A DNA stretch of 64,000 bases from an uncultured Poribacteria bacterium (GTDB lineage Bacteria; Poribacteria; WGA-4E; WGA-3G): NCBI GenBank assembly GCA_958295855.1, contig OY282383.1, forward strand, positions 4,630,481 through 4,694,480, given 5' to 3'. Positions within the stretch are counted from its first letter, which is position 1; the number at the start of each line of letters is the position of its first letter. Below are positions 24,071-32,356 of this stretch, in pieces. Position numbers and translations under genes: made by a program. The notes beneath the pieces are model-generated. The model saw only the letters and a list, made by a program, of their open reading frames with translations, made no database searches and had not been told where the DNA came from.

Positions 24071-24406
24071 ATGCGTAACACACATCCCCGAAAAATAGAA
24101 GCCTACCAGGCTCCAAACGGGCATATACCTTTCACCGAATGGTTTGATTCAATTCGAGATAAAAGGGCACAAACCCGAATTGAGGCACGACTTCTCTTGC
24201 TTGAGCACGGTAATTTTGGCGATTACCGCGCTGTCGGTGGTGTTTTTGAACTCCGTATCCACGTCGGGGCAGGTTATCGTGTCTATTTTGGTGAGGTAGA
24301 TAACACAAGTGTGCTTCTGCTCTGTGGTGGCGATAAGTCGTCACAGACGCGGGATATTGCACGTGCAAAAACCTACTGGAGAGAATACAAGGAAATTCAA
24401 CGATGA
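24071..24406 (+). CDS. RelE/HigB-like toxin of a toxin-antitoxin pair
   Basis: 111 residues from ATG 24071. The sequence matches the addiction-module killer family: PFTEWFDSIRDKRAQTRIEARL near the N-terminus, then GGVFELRIHVGAGYRVYFGE (about 57-76) and LLCGGDKSSQTRDIARAKTYW (about 83-103). These proteins have the RelE/ParE fold and usually cleave mRNA on the ribosome. Its last 4 bases overlap the antitoxin start (ATGA). The toxin-first order is that of HigBA-type modules. Confidence 0.88.
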   Translation: MRNTHPRKIEAYQAPNGHIPFTEWFDSIRDKRAQTRIEARLLLLEHGNFGDYRAVGGVFELRIHVGAGYRVYFGEVDNTSVLLLCGGDKSSQTRDIARAKTYWREYKEIQR

Positions 24407-24810
24407 GAAAAATGAGAAACTGGCGAGAGTATTTAATTGAACGCCTTGCCGCTGACCGGGAGGAAGCAATTGGATTCCTCCAAGCAGTCATGGAAGATTA
24501 TCAAATATACGGGAATCCCGCTGCTGTCGTGAGTGCAGTCCAAGCCGTTGTGGAATCGCAGGGCGGGGTTGAAGAAGTTGCCAAGAAAACTGGCATGGAT
24601 AGGCAAATTCTCTTGAAAGTGCTCTCAAGCGAGGAGGCACCACGAATTGACACACTTGGAACTATTCTCAGGGCACTTGGGTGCCGCCTGTCGATCGAAC
24701 CCCTAAAAGACGAGGAAACAACACCTGATATTGAGCTCGCTACGGAAGTGGAAAGTCCCAAATTCGCAAATGTACAGACACAATTGGCTGAATCAGATTC
24801 ATCTCAATAA
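24403..24810 (+). CDS. HigA-like antitoxin (HTH)
   Basis: 135 residues. A helix-turn-helix lies in the middle: GGVEEVAKKTGMDRQILLKVLSSEEAPRIDTLGTILRALG (about 65-104), the pattern of XRE-type addiction-module antidotes. The extra N-terminal helical part and acidic C-terminal tail (DEETTPDIELATEVE) probably wrap the toxin. It overlaps the toxin gene by 4 bases and its stop overlaps a possible start of the downstream hydrolase by one base, so all three may be co-translated. It likely represses its own promoter. Confidence 0.85.
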   Translation: MRKMRNWREYLIERLAADREEAIGFLQAVMEDYQIYGNPAAVVSAVQAVVESQGGVEEVAKKTGMDRQILLKVLSSEEAPRIDTLGTILRALGCRLSIEPLKDEETTPDIELATEVESPKFANVQTQLAESDSSQ

Positions 24811-24824
24811 TGGAGGCGTTGATA

Positions 24825-26834
24825 ATGGAAGAACGACACCACGAACTCGCTCACGTTTTTGCTGAGGCTTCGCGGCGTGTTAACGATGCACGAGGCGGCG
24901 CACCACGCGACCTCAACACACCCTATACCTTTCCGGGTTATACCAAAGCGGAATGGACCGGAAAAGGAGAAGCATTACGACAGCAGATTCGCGTCGCAAC
25001 CGGCTTAGTGCCGAGGCATGAACCTACCCCGCTAAACGCCCAGATTTTTGGAAAAATTGAACGAGAAGATTACAGCGTGGAAAAGGTGTTTTTTGAACCG
25101 TTTCCCGGCTTCTTCACAACGGGGAATCTTTACCGGCCACTGGGGAAATCGGGGCCGTTTCCGGGCATTCTGAGTCCGCATGGACATTGGGGGCGGGGTA
25201 GGCTTGAGGATATTGAACGCGGTTCAATTCCGGCGCGTTGTATCAACTTCGCGAAACAGGGGTACGTTATCTTCGCCTACGATATGCTCGGTTACAACGA
25301 TAGCGGCAAACAGATAGAGCACCATTACGGTGGCGCGCACGAAGGGCTCTGGGGGCTGAGCGCGATGGGACTCCAACTCCAGAACGGCATTCGCTCCATC
25401 GATTTTTTAGAAAGCCTGCCGGATGTAGATAAGGAACGCATCGGTTGCACAGGCGCGTCGGGCGGGGGAACGCAAACCTTTATCTTGACAGCGGTTGATG
25501 AACGGATTAAGGTCTCGGCACCTGTGAACATGATTTCGGCAACGATGCAGGGCGGCTGTCTCTGCGAAAACGCGCCGAATCTGCGGTTGGATGTCAGCAA
25601 CATCGACATCGGAGCACTGATGGCACCGCGCCCACTTCTCCTCGTGTCAGCAACAGGCGACTGGACGGTGAATACGCCGACGGTTGAATACCCCGCTATC
25701 CGAAGCATCTACGCGCACTTCGATGCAGAAGATAGGGTGCATCAGGTTCAGGTGGATGCAGAACATAACTACAATCAGGAGAGCCGTGAAGCGGTGTATG
25801 CTTGGTTCGCAAAATGGTTTTTGGGTGCGGAGGACACATCGGCCTTCAAAGAGGTTGCATATCAGTTTGAGCCAGATGATGCGTTGTTGGTTTTCTCTGG
25901 GCGTGAGATGCCTGCGCATGCGATGAAGCAGGAAGAATTCTTACCCGCTTGGGTGAGCCGGGCGCAGCAAGCGATAGAAAAACGGAAACCCATGAATGAA
26001 GCAGAACGCCAGACATTCCAGCAGGAGATGGGAAGTGGGTTACGATACGCACTCGGATTACACATCCCAAACAGCAGGGAATTGACGCTTGTTGAACCTG
26101 AAGGCGCGTTTCCGACAACCTATCATGCTAACTTTTCAGCGCGACATCTCGTCATCGGTAGAAAAGGTATAGGTGATGCCATTCCTGCGATGCTGTTTAG
26201 CCCGGAACCACAAGTGGGACACTATCCCGTGTCCCTCGTCGTTCACCCTGAAGGCAAGGAAAGGTTAATTGATTCGGAAACAGGCGAGCCTTCATCGCTC
26301 ATCGCGGCACTGCTTCGTGCAAGCCACAAAGTGCTCCTCATCGATGTCTTCGGAACAGGCGAGCACGACGATTATCAGAGGCCGGAAGATACATCGTATT
26401 TTACTACCTACAACCGCACGACCGCGGCGTTACGCGTGCAGGATATTTTGACAGCGTTGCGCTGTTTTACGGGCAGAGGCGATGTTTCAGAGGTAAGCCT
26501 GCTCGGGATAGGCGAAGCGGGTTTATGGGGGCTGCTCGCGGCAGGATTCGCGGATGTCGTAAACGTTGTCGTGGATGCCGCACAATTTGATAACAGCAAC
26601 GACGCTGGCTATTTGGAAACGCTACCGATACCAAGCCTCCGCACAGTAGGTGATTTCCGGACAGCCGGGACACTCATTGCCCCGCGACCGCTTGTCATCC
26701 ACAACACAGGCGATGCGTTTGATACGGGCTGGATTGAGGAGGTGTACCGGAATATCGGCGCGGGACAGCGGCTGCTTGTGGAAAAGGGTGTGTTGCCTGA
26801 TGCTGAGATAGTCGCGAGGGTAACAACAGCGTGA
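24825..26834 (+). CDS. Two-part alpha/beta hydrolase (acetyl-xylan-esterase/prolyl-oligopeptidase-like)
   Basis: The start at 24825 is chosen for its GGAGG 8 bases upstream. 669 residues. The N-terminal half is a complete hydrolase: FEPFPGFFTTGNLYRP, GILSPHGHWGRGR, the nucleophile elbow IGCTGASGGGTQTF with Ser near residue 212, an Asp in LLLVSATGDWTVNTP and a His in VDAEHNYNQE. The C-terminal half (from about 440) repeats the fold in degenerate form (VSLVVHPEGKERL, LLIDVFGTGEHDDY, VSLLGIGEAGLWGLL) with no Ser in the elbow, so it is probably non-catalytic. Carbohydrate deacetylation is a reasonable guess. Confidence 0.82.
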   Translation: MEERHHELAHVFAEASRRVNDARGGAPRDLNTPYTFPGYTKAEWTGKGEALRQQIRVATGLVPRHEPTPLNAQIFGKIEREDYSVEKVFFEPFPGFFTTGNLYRPLGKSGPFPGILSPHGHWGRGRLEDIERGSIPARCINFAKQGYVIFAYDMLGYNDSGKQIEHHYGGAHEGLWGLSAMGLQLQNGIRSIDFLESLPDVDKERIGCTGASGGGTQTFILTAVDERIKVSAPVNMISATMQGGCLCENAPNLRLDVSNIDIGALMAPRPLLLVSATGDWTVNTPTVEYPAIRSIYAHFDAEDRVHQVQVDAEHNYNQESREAVYAWFAKWFLGAEDTSAFKEVAYQFEPDDALLVFSGREMPAHAMKQEEFLPAWVSRAQQAIEKRKPMNEAERQTFQQEMGSGLRYALGLHIPNSRELTLVEPEGAFPTTYHANFSARHLVIGRKGIGDAIPAMLFSPEPQVGHYPVSLVVHPEGKERLIDSETGEPSSLIAALLRASHKVLLIDVFGTGEHDDYQRPEDTSYFTTYNRTTAALRVQDILTALRCFTGRGDVSEVSLLGIGEAGLWGLLAAGFADVVNVVVDAAQFDNSNDAGYLETLPIPSLRTVGDFRTAGTLIAPRPLVIHNTGDAFDTGWIEEVYRNIGAGQRLLVEKGVLPDAEIVARVTTA

Positions 26835-26888
26835 TTGGACAGAGAATTAGTTCGCCCAAGAGCACCAAATCTTGTATTACAAGATGAG

Positions 26889-27051
26889 GAGCCAGCATCA
26901 TTGCACATGCGCCCCTCTTCTCGTTAATTCGCATAAAAAGCCATACAACCAAAAAGAAACCCGATTTTGACACAAAGGCTACTACCCCCGCAAAGCGGGG
27001 GTTTATACCATTGGGAAAAATCGGAGCAGAAACCCAATTGATGAAAATCTC
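26889..27051. repeat. Interspersed element M, copy 4, with adjacent microsatellite
   Basis: Same orientation as copy 1: GGAGCCAGCATCATTGCA ... AAACCCGATTTTG ... ACCCCCGCAAAGCGGGGG hairpin ... AAACCCAATTGATGAAAA. It is followed by a 9-base tandem repeat (GAGTGGAAG, about four units, 27067-27100) and TTCCATCC repeats. Together these fill the 390-base gap between the hydrolase and amt. Confidence 0.65.
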
Positions 27052-27227
27052 TTCCTTCGCTGGCGCGAGTGGAAGAGTGGAAGAGTGGAAGAGTGGAAAA
27101 CTGAGGGGCGGTTCTTTTCCATCCTTCCATCCTTCCATCCAAAACTTGCGTCAGAAACCTCCGACGAGAACTACAGTGCAACGTCAGACGAACCCGGCAT
27201 TCTCAAAACTCCGCAAGGAATTTTGGT

Positions 27228-28550
27228 TTAGATGTTGTAGCCGCGTTCGTTGTGCTGAGAGATATCAAGTCCCATGCGCTCATCATCTTCTTCAACGCGT
27301 AAGCCGACTGTGGCATCCACGATTTTGAGGATGATAAACGAAATCACCCCACTCCAAACGACGGTGACGATAATACTGAGCAGCTGCGCCCAGATCTGCA
27401 GACCCATGCTGCTTTTTTCCAACCCGGCACCACCTAAGCTTTCTGCGGCAAAAATGCCTGTCAATAGGGCACCAACAATCCCCCCAATGCCGTGAACGCC
27501 GAACGCATCTAGCGAATCGTCATAGCCGAGTTGTCTTTTCAGGCTGACCGCGCCCCAGAAACAGATCGCCCCAGAGGCGATTCCGATAACAAGGGCACCA
27601 ATAGGTCCGACGGAGCCGGAGGCAGGGGTAATTGCAACTAAGCCTGCAACGGCCCCTGTTGCAATGCCCAGGGTACTCGGTTTGCCGTGTTTGCCCCATT
27701 CAACAAACATCCAGGTAATCGCAGCGGTGGCGGTTGAAATCTGGGTGACAAGCATCGCCATGCCGGCAGCCCCATCGGCGGCAACGGCACTGCCAGCATT
27801 GAAGCCGAACCATCCTACCCAAAGCATTGAGGCACCGACTACGGTGAGTGTCAAGCTGTGAGGCGGCATCGCTGTCGTGGGATAGCCGAGCCGTTTGCCA
27901 ATTAATATTGCTGCGACCAAGGCAGCAATTCCCGCGTTGATATGGACAACAGTGCCGCCTGCAAAATCGAGCGCGCCGATAATATTACCAAACAGCGAAC
28001 CGTCGCCTGCCCATGCCATGTGGCAGATAGGCGCGTAGACAATCAGCGACCAGATTGCGGAGAAGAGCAGCATTGCAGAAAACTTCATCCGCTCGGCGAA
28101 GGCCCCAGCGATGAGCGCGGGTGTAATAATCGCAAACGTCAACTGGAAGGCGATAAAGACAGTTTCGGGGATAGTCCCGGATAAACTGTCTACGCCGACA
28201 CCCTTCAGGAAGAATGTCCCGAGTCCGCCAACAAAGGAATTCAACGTGATTTTTCCGGCTTCCATGCCAGCGGTATTGAAGGCGAGGCTATAGCCACAGA
28301 CTATCCATAAGATGGTGATGAGCCCTGTCAATGCAAAACATTGCATGAGCACAGAGAGCACATTTTGGACGCGTACTAACCCACCGTAGAAGAGGGCTAA
28401 CCCGGGGATAGTCATAAACAGCACGAGGGCTGTTGCGGTCAGCATCCAAGCGGTGTCGCCAGAATCGAGGGCTGTTGCGTCTTGTGCCATCGTTAGGCTT
28501 GGCACGCCACACATGAATAAAATAACAATTAGTGTTCCAATTTTTTTCAT
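27228..28550 (-). CDS. amtB: Ammonium transporter
   Basis: 440 residues with a cleavable signal peptide (MKKIGTLIVILFMCGVPSLTMAQ), as in classical Amt proteins, then GDTAWMLTATALVLFMTIPGLALFYGG and eleven predicted helices. Family marks include AGGTVVHINAGIAALVAA, ASMLWVGWFGFNAGSA, DDSLDAFGVHGIGGIVGA and the cytoplasmic tail MGLDISQHNERGY, which docks with PII proteins. It imports NH4+/NH3. No glnK is adjacent. It lies 190 bases after an outer-membrane protein gene on the same strand that has tandem sigma-54 promoters, so nitrogen-controlled co-expression is likely (inference). Confidence 0.96.
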   Translation of the reverse strand: MKKIGTLIVILFMCGVPSLTMAQDATALDSGDTAWMLTATALVLFMTIPGLALFYGGLVRVQNVLSVLMQCFALTGLITILWIVCGYSLAFNTAGMEAGKITLNSFVGGLGTFFLKGVGVDSLSGTIPETVFIAFQLTFAIITPALIAGAFAERMKFSAMLLFSAIWSLIVYAPICHMAWAGDGSLFGNIIGALDFAGGTVVHINAGIAALVAAILIGKRLGYPTTAMPPHSLTLTVVGASMLWVGWFGFNAGSAVAADGAAGMAMLVTQISTATAAITWMFVEWGKHGKPSTLGIATGAVAGLVAITPASGSVGPIGALVIGIASGAICFWGAVSLKRQLGYDDSLDAFGVHGIGGIVGALLTGIFAAESLGGAGLEKSSMGLQIWAQLLSIIVTVVWSGVISFIILKIVDATVGLRVEEDDERMGLDISQHNERGYNI

Positions 28551-28738
28551 TGGGAATATCTCCTTTGTGTCAATTTTTCCTTACAAATTAGCGTGTCGCG
28601 AACGGCGAAAGCGGGCGTTTGCCTCTGCCTTGGGTTCGCCTGCCATGAGCCGTTGAGGGGTAGAGGGTGTTCATCGCGAACCACGAAGCATTTGCGCTGC
28701 CGCCGGTTCGCGGTGAACGGCACAACGGCGTGTGCCTC

Positions 28739-29455
28739 CTACCATGTGCGGACAAAAGTCATTCTGCCAGTAATTCCTGTCTCTTCGTCATCTTTTTCGG
28801 TCTTAAATCCGACAAAAACTCCGAGTGTATTGTTTTCGCCATAACCAACATTCGCGCGGGCCCCGACAACCATCCTCCCGAGCCCACCGTCATCGCCCAA
28901 ATCAAGTGTTACTTCCACCTGGGGTCCCACAGAGAGTGTATCGTTGAGCGACAGGAGTAGAAAATTACGGGTGTAGAACGAATCTCCGGCTTCTTCATCA
29001 AACATAGAATTGAAGAACCCTTGTATCCATGATTCAAAATAGATGGAACCGGCGGTGAGATAGGTGAATAACTGTGGCGCAATCAAGGAAGAGGGACCAT
29101 CTGCTGCTGCATAGTCAAACCCAATACCTACCATGGGGAGGAAACTGAGAGACAGTGAATCGCTATCAACAACCGGAATGCCGAGCCCGATGTCTAACTC
29201 ACCGAAGGTATCAACAACGTAAATATCCGTATCAAGGGAGAGACTACCGAGGAAGCTTGGGGAATGGCTGGCACCAAACCAGATTTGTGTTCCCAAGATA
29301 TCTGTATCGGTCCGGAACCACCCAGAAGTGCTTGATTCTTCTGCCATCTCTTCACCCATTTCATGCGCGTCTGCGTAGACCATGGGGGCACTACGAACTC
29401 CGAGAACACACACGAGTGCCAACAATCCAGTTAACCAAAACGCATTACTTTTCAT
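28739..29455 (-). CDS. Predicted outer-membrane beta-barrel protein upstream of amt
   Basis: The ATG at 29455 (AAGGAG 6 bases upstream) gives MKSNAFWLTGLLALVCVLG, a signal peptide; the frame can be opened further upstream to 29581 but crosses a repeat and is not credible. The mature ~210 residues are rich in alternating beta strands with Gly/Asp turns and end in GRMTFVRTW, an aromatic C-terminus typical of BAM-inserted barrels. A paralogue with the same ending lies at 31576. A channel for small nitrogen compounds is suggested only by the neighbouring ammonium transporter and the sigma-54 control. Confidence 0.7.
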   Translation of the reverse strand: MKSNAFWLTGLLALVCVLGVRSAPMVYADAHEMGEEMAEESSTSGWFRTDTDILGTQIWFGASHSPSFLGSLSLDTDIYVVDTFGELDIGLGIPVVDSDSLSLSFLPMVGIGFDYAAADGPSSLIAPQLFTYLTAGSIYFESWIQGFFNSMFDEEAGDSFYTRNFLLLSLNDTLSVGPQVEVTLDLGDDGGLGRMVVGARANVGYGENNTLGVFVGFKTEKDDEETGITGRMTFVRTW

Positions 29456-29480
29456 CAAAATCTCCTTATTGTATAATATT

Positions 29481-29508
29481 TGTAGGGGCAGCGCCTTGTG
29501 CCTGCCCA
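29481..29508. repeat. GTAGGGGCAGTGCCTTGTGC-family repeat in the 5' leader
   Basis: GTAGGGGCAGCGCCTTGTGC followed by CTGCCC lies inside the transcribed leader predicted from the sigma-54 promoters. Its partially self-complementary structure (GGGCAG...CTGCCC) could fold in the mRNA. Confidence 0.6.
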
Positions 29509-29595
29509 TTGTGTACCAGTCCGCGAAAACTTGTCTTGATTCTGGCATCAACTTGTGATAGAATCGGTACTTACTTAGCACCTGTCTTTACTTAA

Positions 29596-29612
29596 AGCAA
29601 TATGCGTGCCAA
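29596..29612 (-). promoter_or_regulatory. Sigma-54 promoter, proximal copy
   Basis: The minus strand reads TTGGCACG-CATA-TTGCT, matching TGGCACG-N4-TTGCW exactly. About 140 bases upstream of the outer-membrane protein start. Confidence 0.75.
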
Positions 29613-29619
29613 TACTTAA

Positions 29620-29636
29620 AGCAATATGCGTGCCAA
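29620..29636 (-). promoter_or_regulatory. Sigma-54 promoter, distal copy
   Basis: Identical second copy created by a 24-bp tandem duplication (29590-29613 and 29614-29637). The rest of the 460-base spacer up to the glycosyltransferase holds a GTAGGGGTAGTGCC unit at 29707 and a partial element M at 29868-29925. Confidence 0.75.
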
Positions 29637-29916
29637 TTGCGTTGTACTAGCAGTTCTGGGTGCTATCAAACAAAGGAATGGAGCGGTGCGCGAAGGGTTA
29701 CAATCAGTAGGGGTAGTGCCTTGTGCCTACCCTTATAGGCACCCGCCCAGCGTTTGTAAGTGCTGGTGCATAGCAATTGCCCGCCTCCCTTCTATCCGTT
29801 AATCTTTAAGAAATACCCTCGAACCAAGTTGTGAGTGATTAGCGAACAACTTTTTTATTTCTTACATTAAGAAACCCGATTTTTCCGTTGTCAAAAGCGG
29901 AGCAGAAACCGAATTG

Positions 29917-31374
29917 ATGAAAATTTCAGCAAAACATTGCCCAAAAAATATGCAAATCGTGCTGTTGAGTGCTGTTGTGTTGTTCGGTGCAGCGCTCCGC
30001 TTTTGGGATTTGGGGCAATGGAGTTTCTGGAGAGATGAAGTTTTCACCGTGCTGGATGCACAAAGGTTTTCGCTTGACACCTCACCCATTAATCCGATTC
30101 CGTATCTCGCGGTGAAATTATCTATAGTGCTTGCTAGTACTAGCGAATGGGGAAGTCGCTTCATTCCGTGCCTGGTTGGGATTCTCTCGATTCCGATAAT
30201 TTTTGGATTGGGGAGGACGCTATTCAACTGGCGGGTCGGCCTTCTGGCGGGTGCGTTTGTGGCCTTCTCAAGTTGGCATCTGTTTTGGACACAGAACGCT
30301 CGCTCCTCCTATATCCTGACTTTTCTTTTTGCGGCATTGACAGCGTGGTTTTTTTATCTGTCCCTAAAAAGGGATTCGACGTTTTTGACGGTTGCCGCGC
30401 TTTTTTCCTGTTTATGTCTAATCCTATCACACCTGCTCTCCGCGGTCATCGTCCCGGCGTTAGGGGTGTATGCAGTGCTTTGTCTATTAGAAAAATCTAA
30501 CCGAAAACGGTGGCTAAATCTGATTCTCTTTTTCCTACCGTTCGCTTTACCGCTGTTCATGCTTGCGCACCCCCACATTCGCGGTTACCTTTTCTCCGGG
30601 TGGGGACGCAACGAATGGCAGCGCAGTCCGCTCTATATTGTGCTAACGCTTGTCCAAGGCGTCAGCATTCCGGTAGCCGTTACCGCCTTATTCGCTGCTG
30701 TCTCGAAACCGTTTGATCGTTCCACGCGTTTTCTAGTATGTTATGCTGGGGTGCCCCTATGCCTGTTTCTCGTCGCGTCGCAGTTTCAGAATGTGGCGGG
30801 TTATTATCTATTTTGGACAACGCCAGCCTATTTTATCCTCGCGGCGGTTGCGTGTGACAGCGTTTGGAAAACATTCGTAAAGGCAAGTACCCCGCAAAGC
30901 GGGGCGATATGCCACCCCGACAATCACAATTTGTGTAGGGGCAGTGCCTTGTGCCTGCCCTTTCTCTTGCCTTCCCTCCTCATCATGGTGTTGCTGGCAC
31001 AAGACTATCTCTACTTTAACCTTGAAAATGGCGGGCGCCCGAAATGGAGAGAGGCGTTTGAGGTTATCCGATCGGAGATGCAATCTACTGATAAGGTAGT
31101 GCTCTCGCAGCCTGAGATGGGAGTGTATTACTTGCCGGAATTGGCAGTCGTTGACATCGACGGGTTGCTAAGGGATGCGGCGGGATTTGAGGCGCAGTGG
31201 CAAGCTTCGGATAAGGGGCGGCTGTGGTTTCTCGTAGACGTGGCGAATTTCAATGTGTTTGATGCAAACCAGAATGTGCGCAAGTGGATTCGGGAACGAG
31301 GCCATCTAGTGGAAACGTTGCCTGTATTTTCTAGGGCGAGGGACAGGACGATTCATATATATCTGTTAGAGTAG
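29917..31374 (+). CDS. GT-C fold glycosyltransferase (ArnT/PMT-like) with in-frame repeat
   Basis: 485 residues, many membrane helices. RFWDLGQWSFWRDEVFTV near the N-terminus contains the Asp40-Glu41 pair of lipid-phosphate-sugar-dependent (GT39/GT83-like) transferases on the first periplasmic loop. IIFGLGRTLFNWRVGLLAGA and WTQNARSSYILTF are also typical. The C-terminal ~120 residues form a soluble domain. A stretch near residues 325-350 (SGAICHPDNHN then LCRGSALCLP) is encoded by a hairpin plus a GTAGGGGCAGTGCC repeat lying in frame. The start region overlaps element M, so ATG 29950 (MQIVLLSAV) is an alternative. Probably glycosylates proteins or envelope lipids. Confidence 0.85.
   Translation: MKISAKHCPKNMQIVLLSAVVLFGAALRFWDLGQWSFWRDEVFTVLDAQRFSLDTSPINPIPYLAVKLSIVLASTSEWGSRFIPCLVGILSIPIIFGLGRTLFNWRVGLLAGAFVAFSSWHLFWTQNARSSYILTFLFAALTAWFFYLSLKRDSTFLTVAALFSCLCLILSHLLSAVIVPALGVYAVLCLLEKSNRKRWLNLILFFLPFALPLFMLAHPHIRGYLFSGWGRNEWQRSPLYIVLTLVQGVSIPVAVTALFAAVSKPFDRSTRFLVCYAGVPLCLFLVASQFQNVAGYYLFWTTPAYFILAAVACDSVWKTFVKASTPQSGAICHPDNHNLCRGSALCLPFLLPSLLIMVLLAQDYLYFNLENGGRPKWREAFEVIRSEMQSTDKVVLSQPEMGVYYLPELAVVDIDGLLRDAAGFEAQWQASDKGRLWFLVDVANFNVFDANQNVRKWIRERGHLVETLPVFSRARDRTIHIYLLE
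30886..30961. repeat. Hairpin and GTAGGGG-type repeat inserted in frame in a coding region
   Basis: CCCCGCAAAGCGGGG (about 30891-30906) and GTAGGGGCAGTGCCTTGTGC (30935-30954) lie inside the glycosyltransferase gene without breaking the frame. Both are spacer repeats elsewhere in the window. Confidence 0.8.
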
Positions 31375-31380
31375 AATGGG

Positions 31381-31571
31381 AGTGTAGCGGCAGTGCCTTG
31401 TGCCTGCCATTAAACCGATATCGTAGGGGCAGTGCCTTGTGCCTGCCCTTCTAGTTGCGCCATGTAGCACAATCTAACAGATTGTGCTACGTTGTAGGGG
31501 CAGGGCCTTGTGCCTGCCCTTTTGGCGCGCGATTGTTATGAACTGTAGGGGCAGTGCCTTGTGCCTGCCCG
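31381..31571. repeat. Cluster of four GTAGGGGCAGTGCCTTGTGC repeats
   Basis: Copies start near 31384, 31424, 31495 and 31545, all in the same orientation, separated by 15-45 bases. They occupy the whole spacer between the glycosyltransferase and the barrel paralogue, both of which end here (convergent genes). Confidence 0.8.
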
Positions 31572-31575
31572 TTCT

Positions 31576-32283
31576 TTACCATGTTCGAGTAAAATTCAAT
31601 CGACCGGTAAGTCCTGTTTCCCCTTCCTCTTTTTGGGTTTCATACCCGACATATATGCCGAGTGTGTTGTTTTCACCATAACCGATGTTTATCCGTCCAC
31701 CGAAAGTTAAACTCCAAAGCTCACCGTTATCGCCGAGCCCGAGTGCCGCTTCAGCCTGCGGCCCAATAGCGACAGTCTCGTTAAGGGAATAGGTGAGATA
31801 ATTACGGGTGTAGAGTTCATTTATACTTTCGTCATCAAAGATTGAAGAAAGTGTACCGATTGTCCACGAGAAAAAATAGACATCACCGGCGGGTAGAAAA
31901 GCAAAGAGTTGCGGAAATAGCGCGGCCGGTCCATCCGGTGTCTCATAATCAAACCCGACACCGAGCATGGGGAGGATGATGAGAGAGAGGGTGTCGCCTG
32001 TCACAGCGGGAATTGGGACACCGATATCAAACTCGCCCTGGGTATCGTTAAGGTAGATCTTAGAATCAATTGAGATGCCACCGATAGGATGGGAAGCACC
32101 AATCAAGAAATAAGTGCCTAAACTATCGACATCAACCTGGAACCAGCCGGAAGTACTCCGCTTTTCTTCCGCTGGTTCACCTTCAGTTTCATGGCTGTCT
32201 GCGAAGGCGGTAGAGAGTCCTGCAATGGATACAATACACACTATTAGCAAGACAGGGTTTAATCGAAATCCTTTGAGTTTCAT
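31576..32283 (-). CDS. Predicted outer-membrane beta-barrel protein, paralogue of the 28739 gene
   Basis: 235 residues. Signal peptide (LLIVCIVSIAGLSTAFA), an acidic start of the mature part, then STSGWFQVD, as in the paralogue's STSGWFRTD. Shared points continue with L(S/I)DxxIYxxDTxGEFDIG, LSLxxLPMxGxGFDYxxxDGP, YGENNTLGxxVGxxT and a C-terminal GRLNFTRTW. About 45% identical by eye. AGGAGG lies well placed before the ATG. No sigma-54 site is present upstream, unlike the other copy, so the pair may be regulated differently. Function unknown. Confidence 0.7.
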   Translation of the reverse strand: MKLKGFRLNPVLLIVCIVSIAGLSTAFADSHETEGEPAEEKRSTSGWFQVDVDSLGTYFLIGASHPIGGISIDSKIYLNDTQGEFDIGVPIPAVTGDTLSLIILPMLGVGFDYETPDGPAALFPQLFAFLPAGDVYFFSWTIGTLSSIFDDESINELYTRNYLTYSLNETVAIGPQAEAALGLGDNGELWSLTFGGRINIGYGENNTLGIYVGYETQKEEGETGLTGRLNFTRTW

Positions 32284-32313
32284 ATAAATCTGTTCCTCCT
32301 GATAAGAAGTTTC

Positions 32314-32332
32314 CCACTATTGAAAATAGTGG
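32314..32332. repeat. CCACTATT-GAA-AATAGTGG palindrome
   Basis: Perfect 8-bp arms with a 3-base loop, upstream of the barrel paralogue. The same hairpin occurs at 45058 (one mismatch) and 45261. Confidence 0.7.
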
Positions 32333-32356
32333 TGAACAATTGCAATTTCCTAGAGG

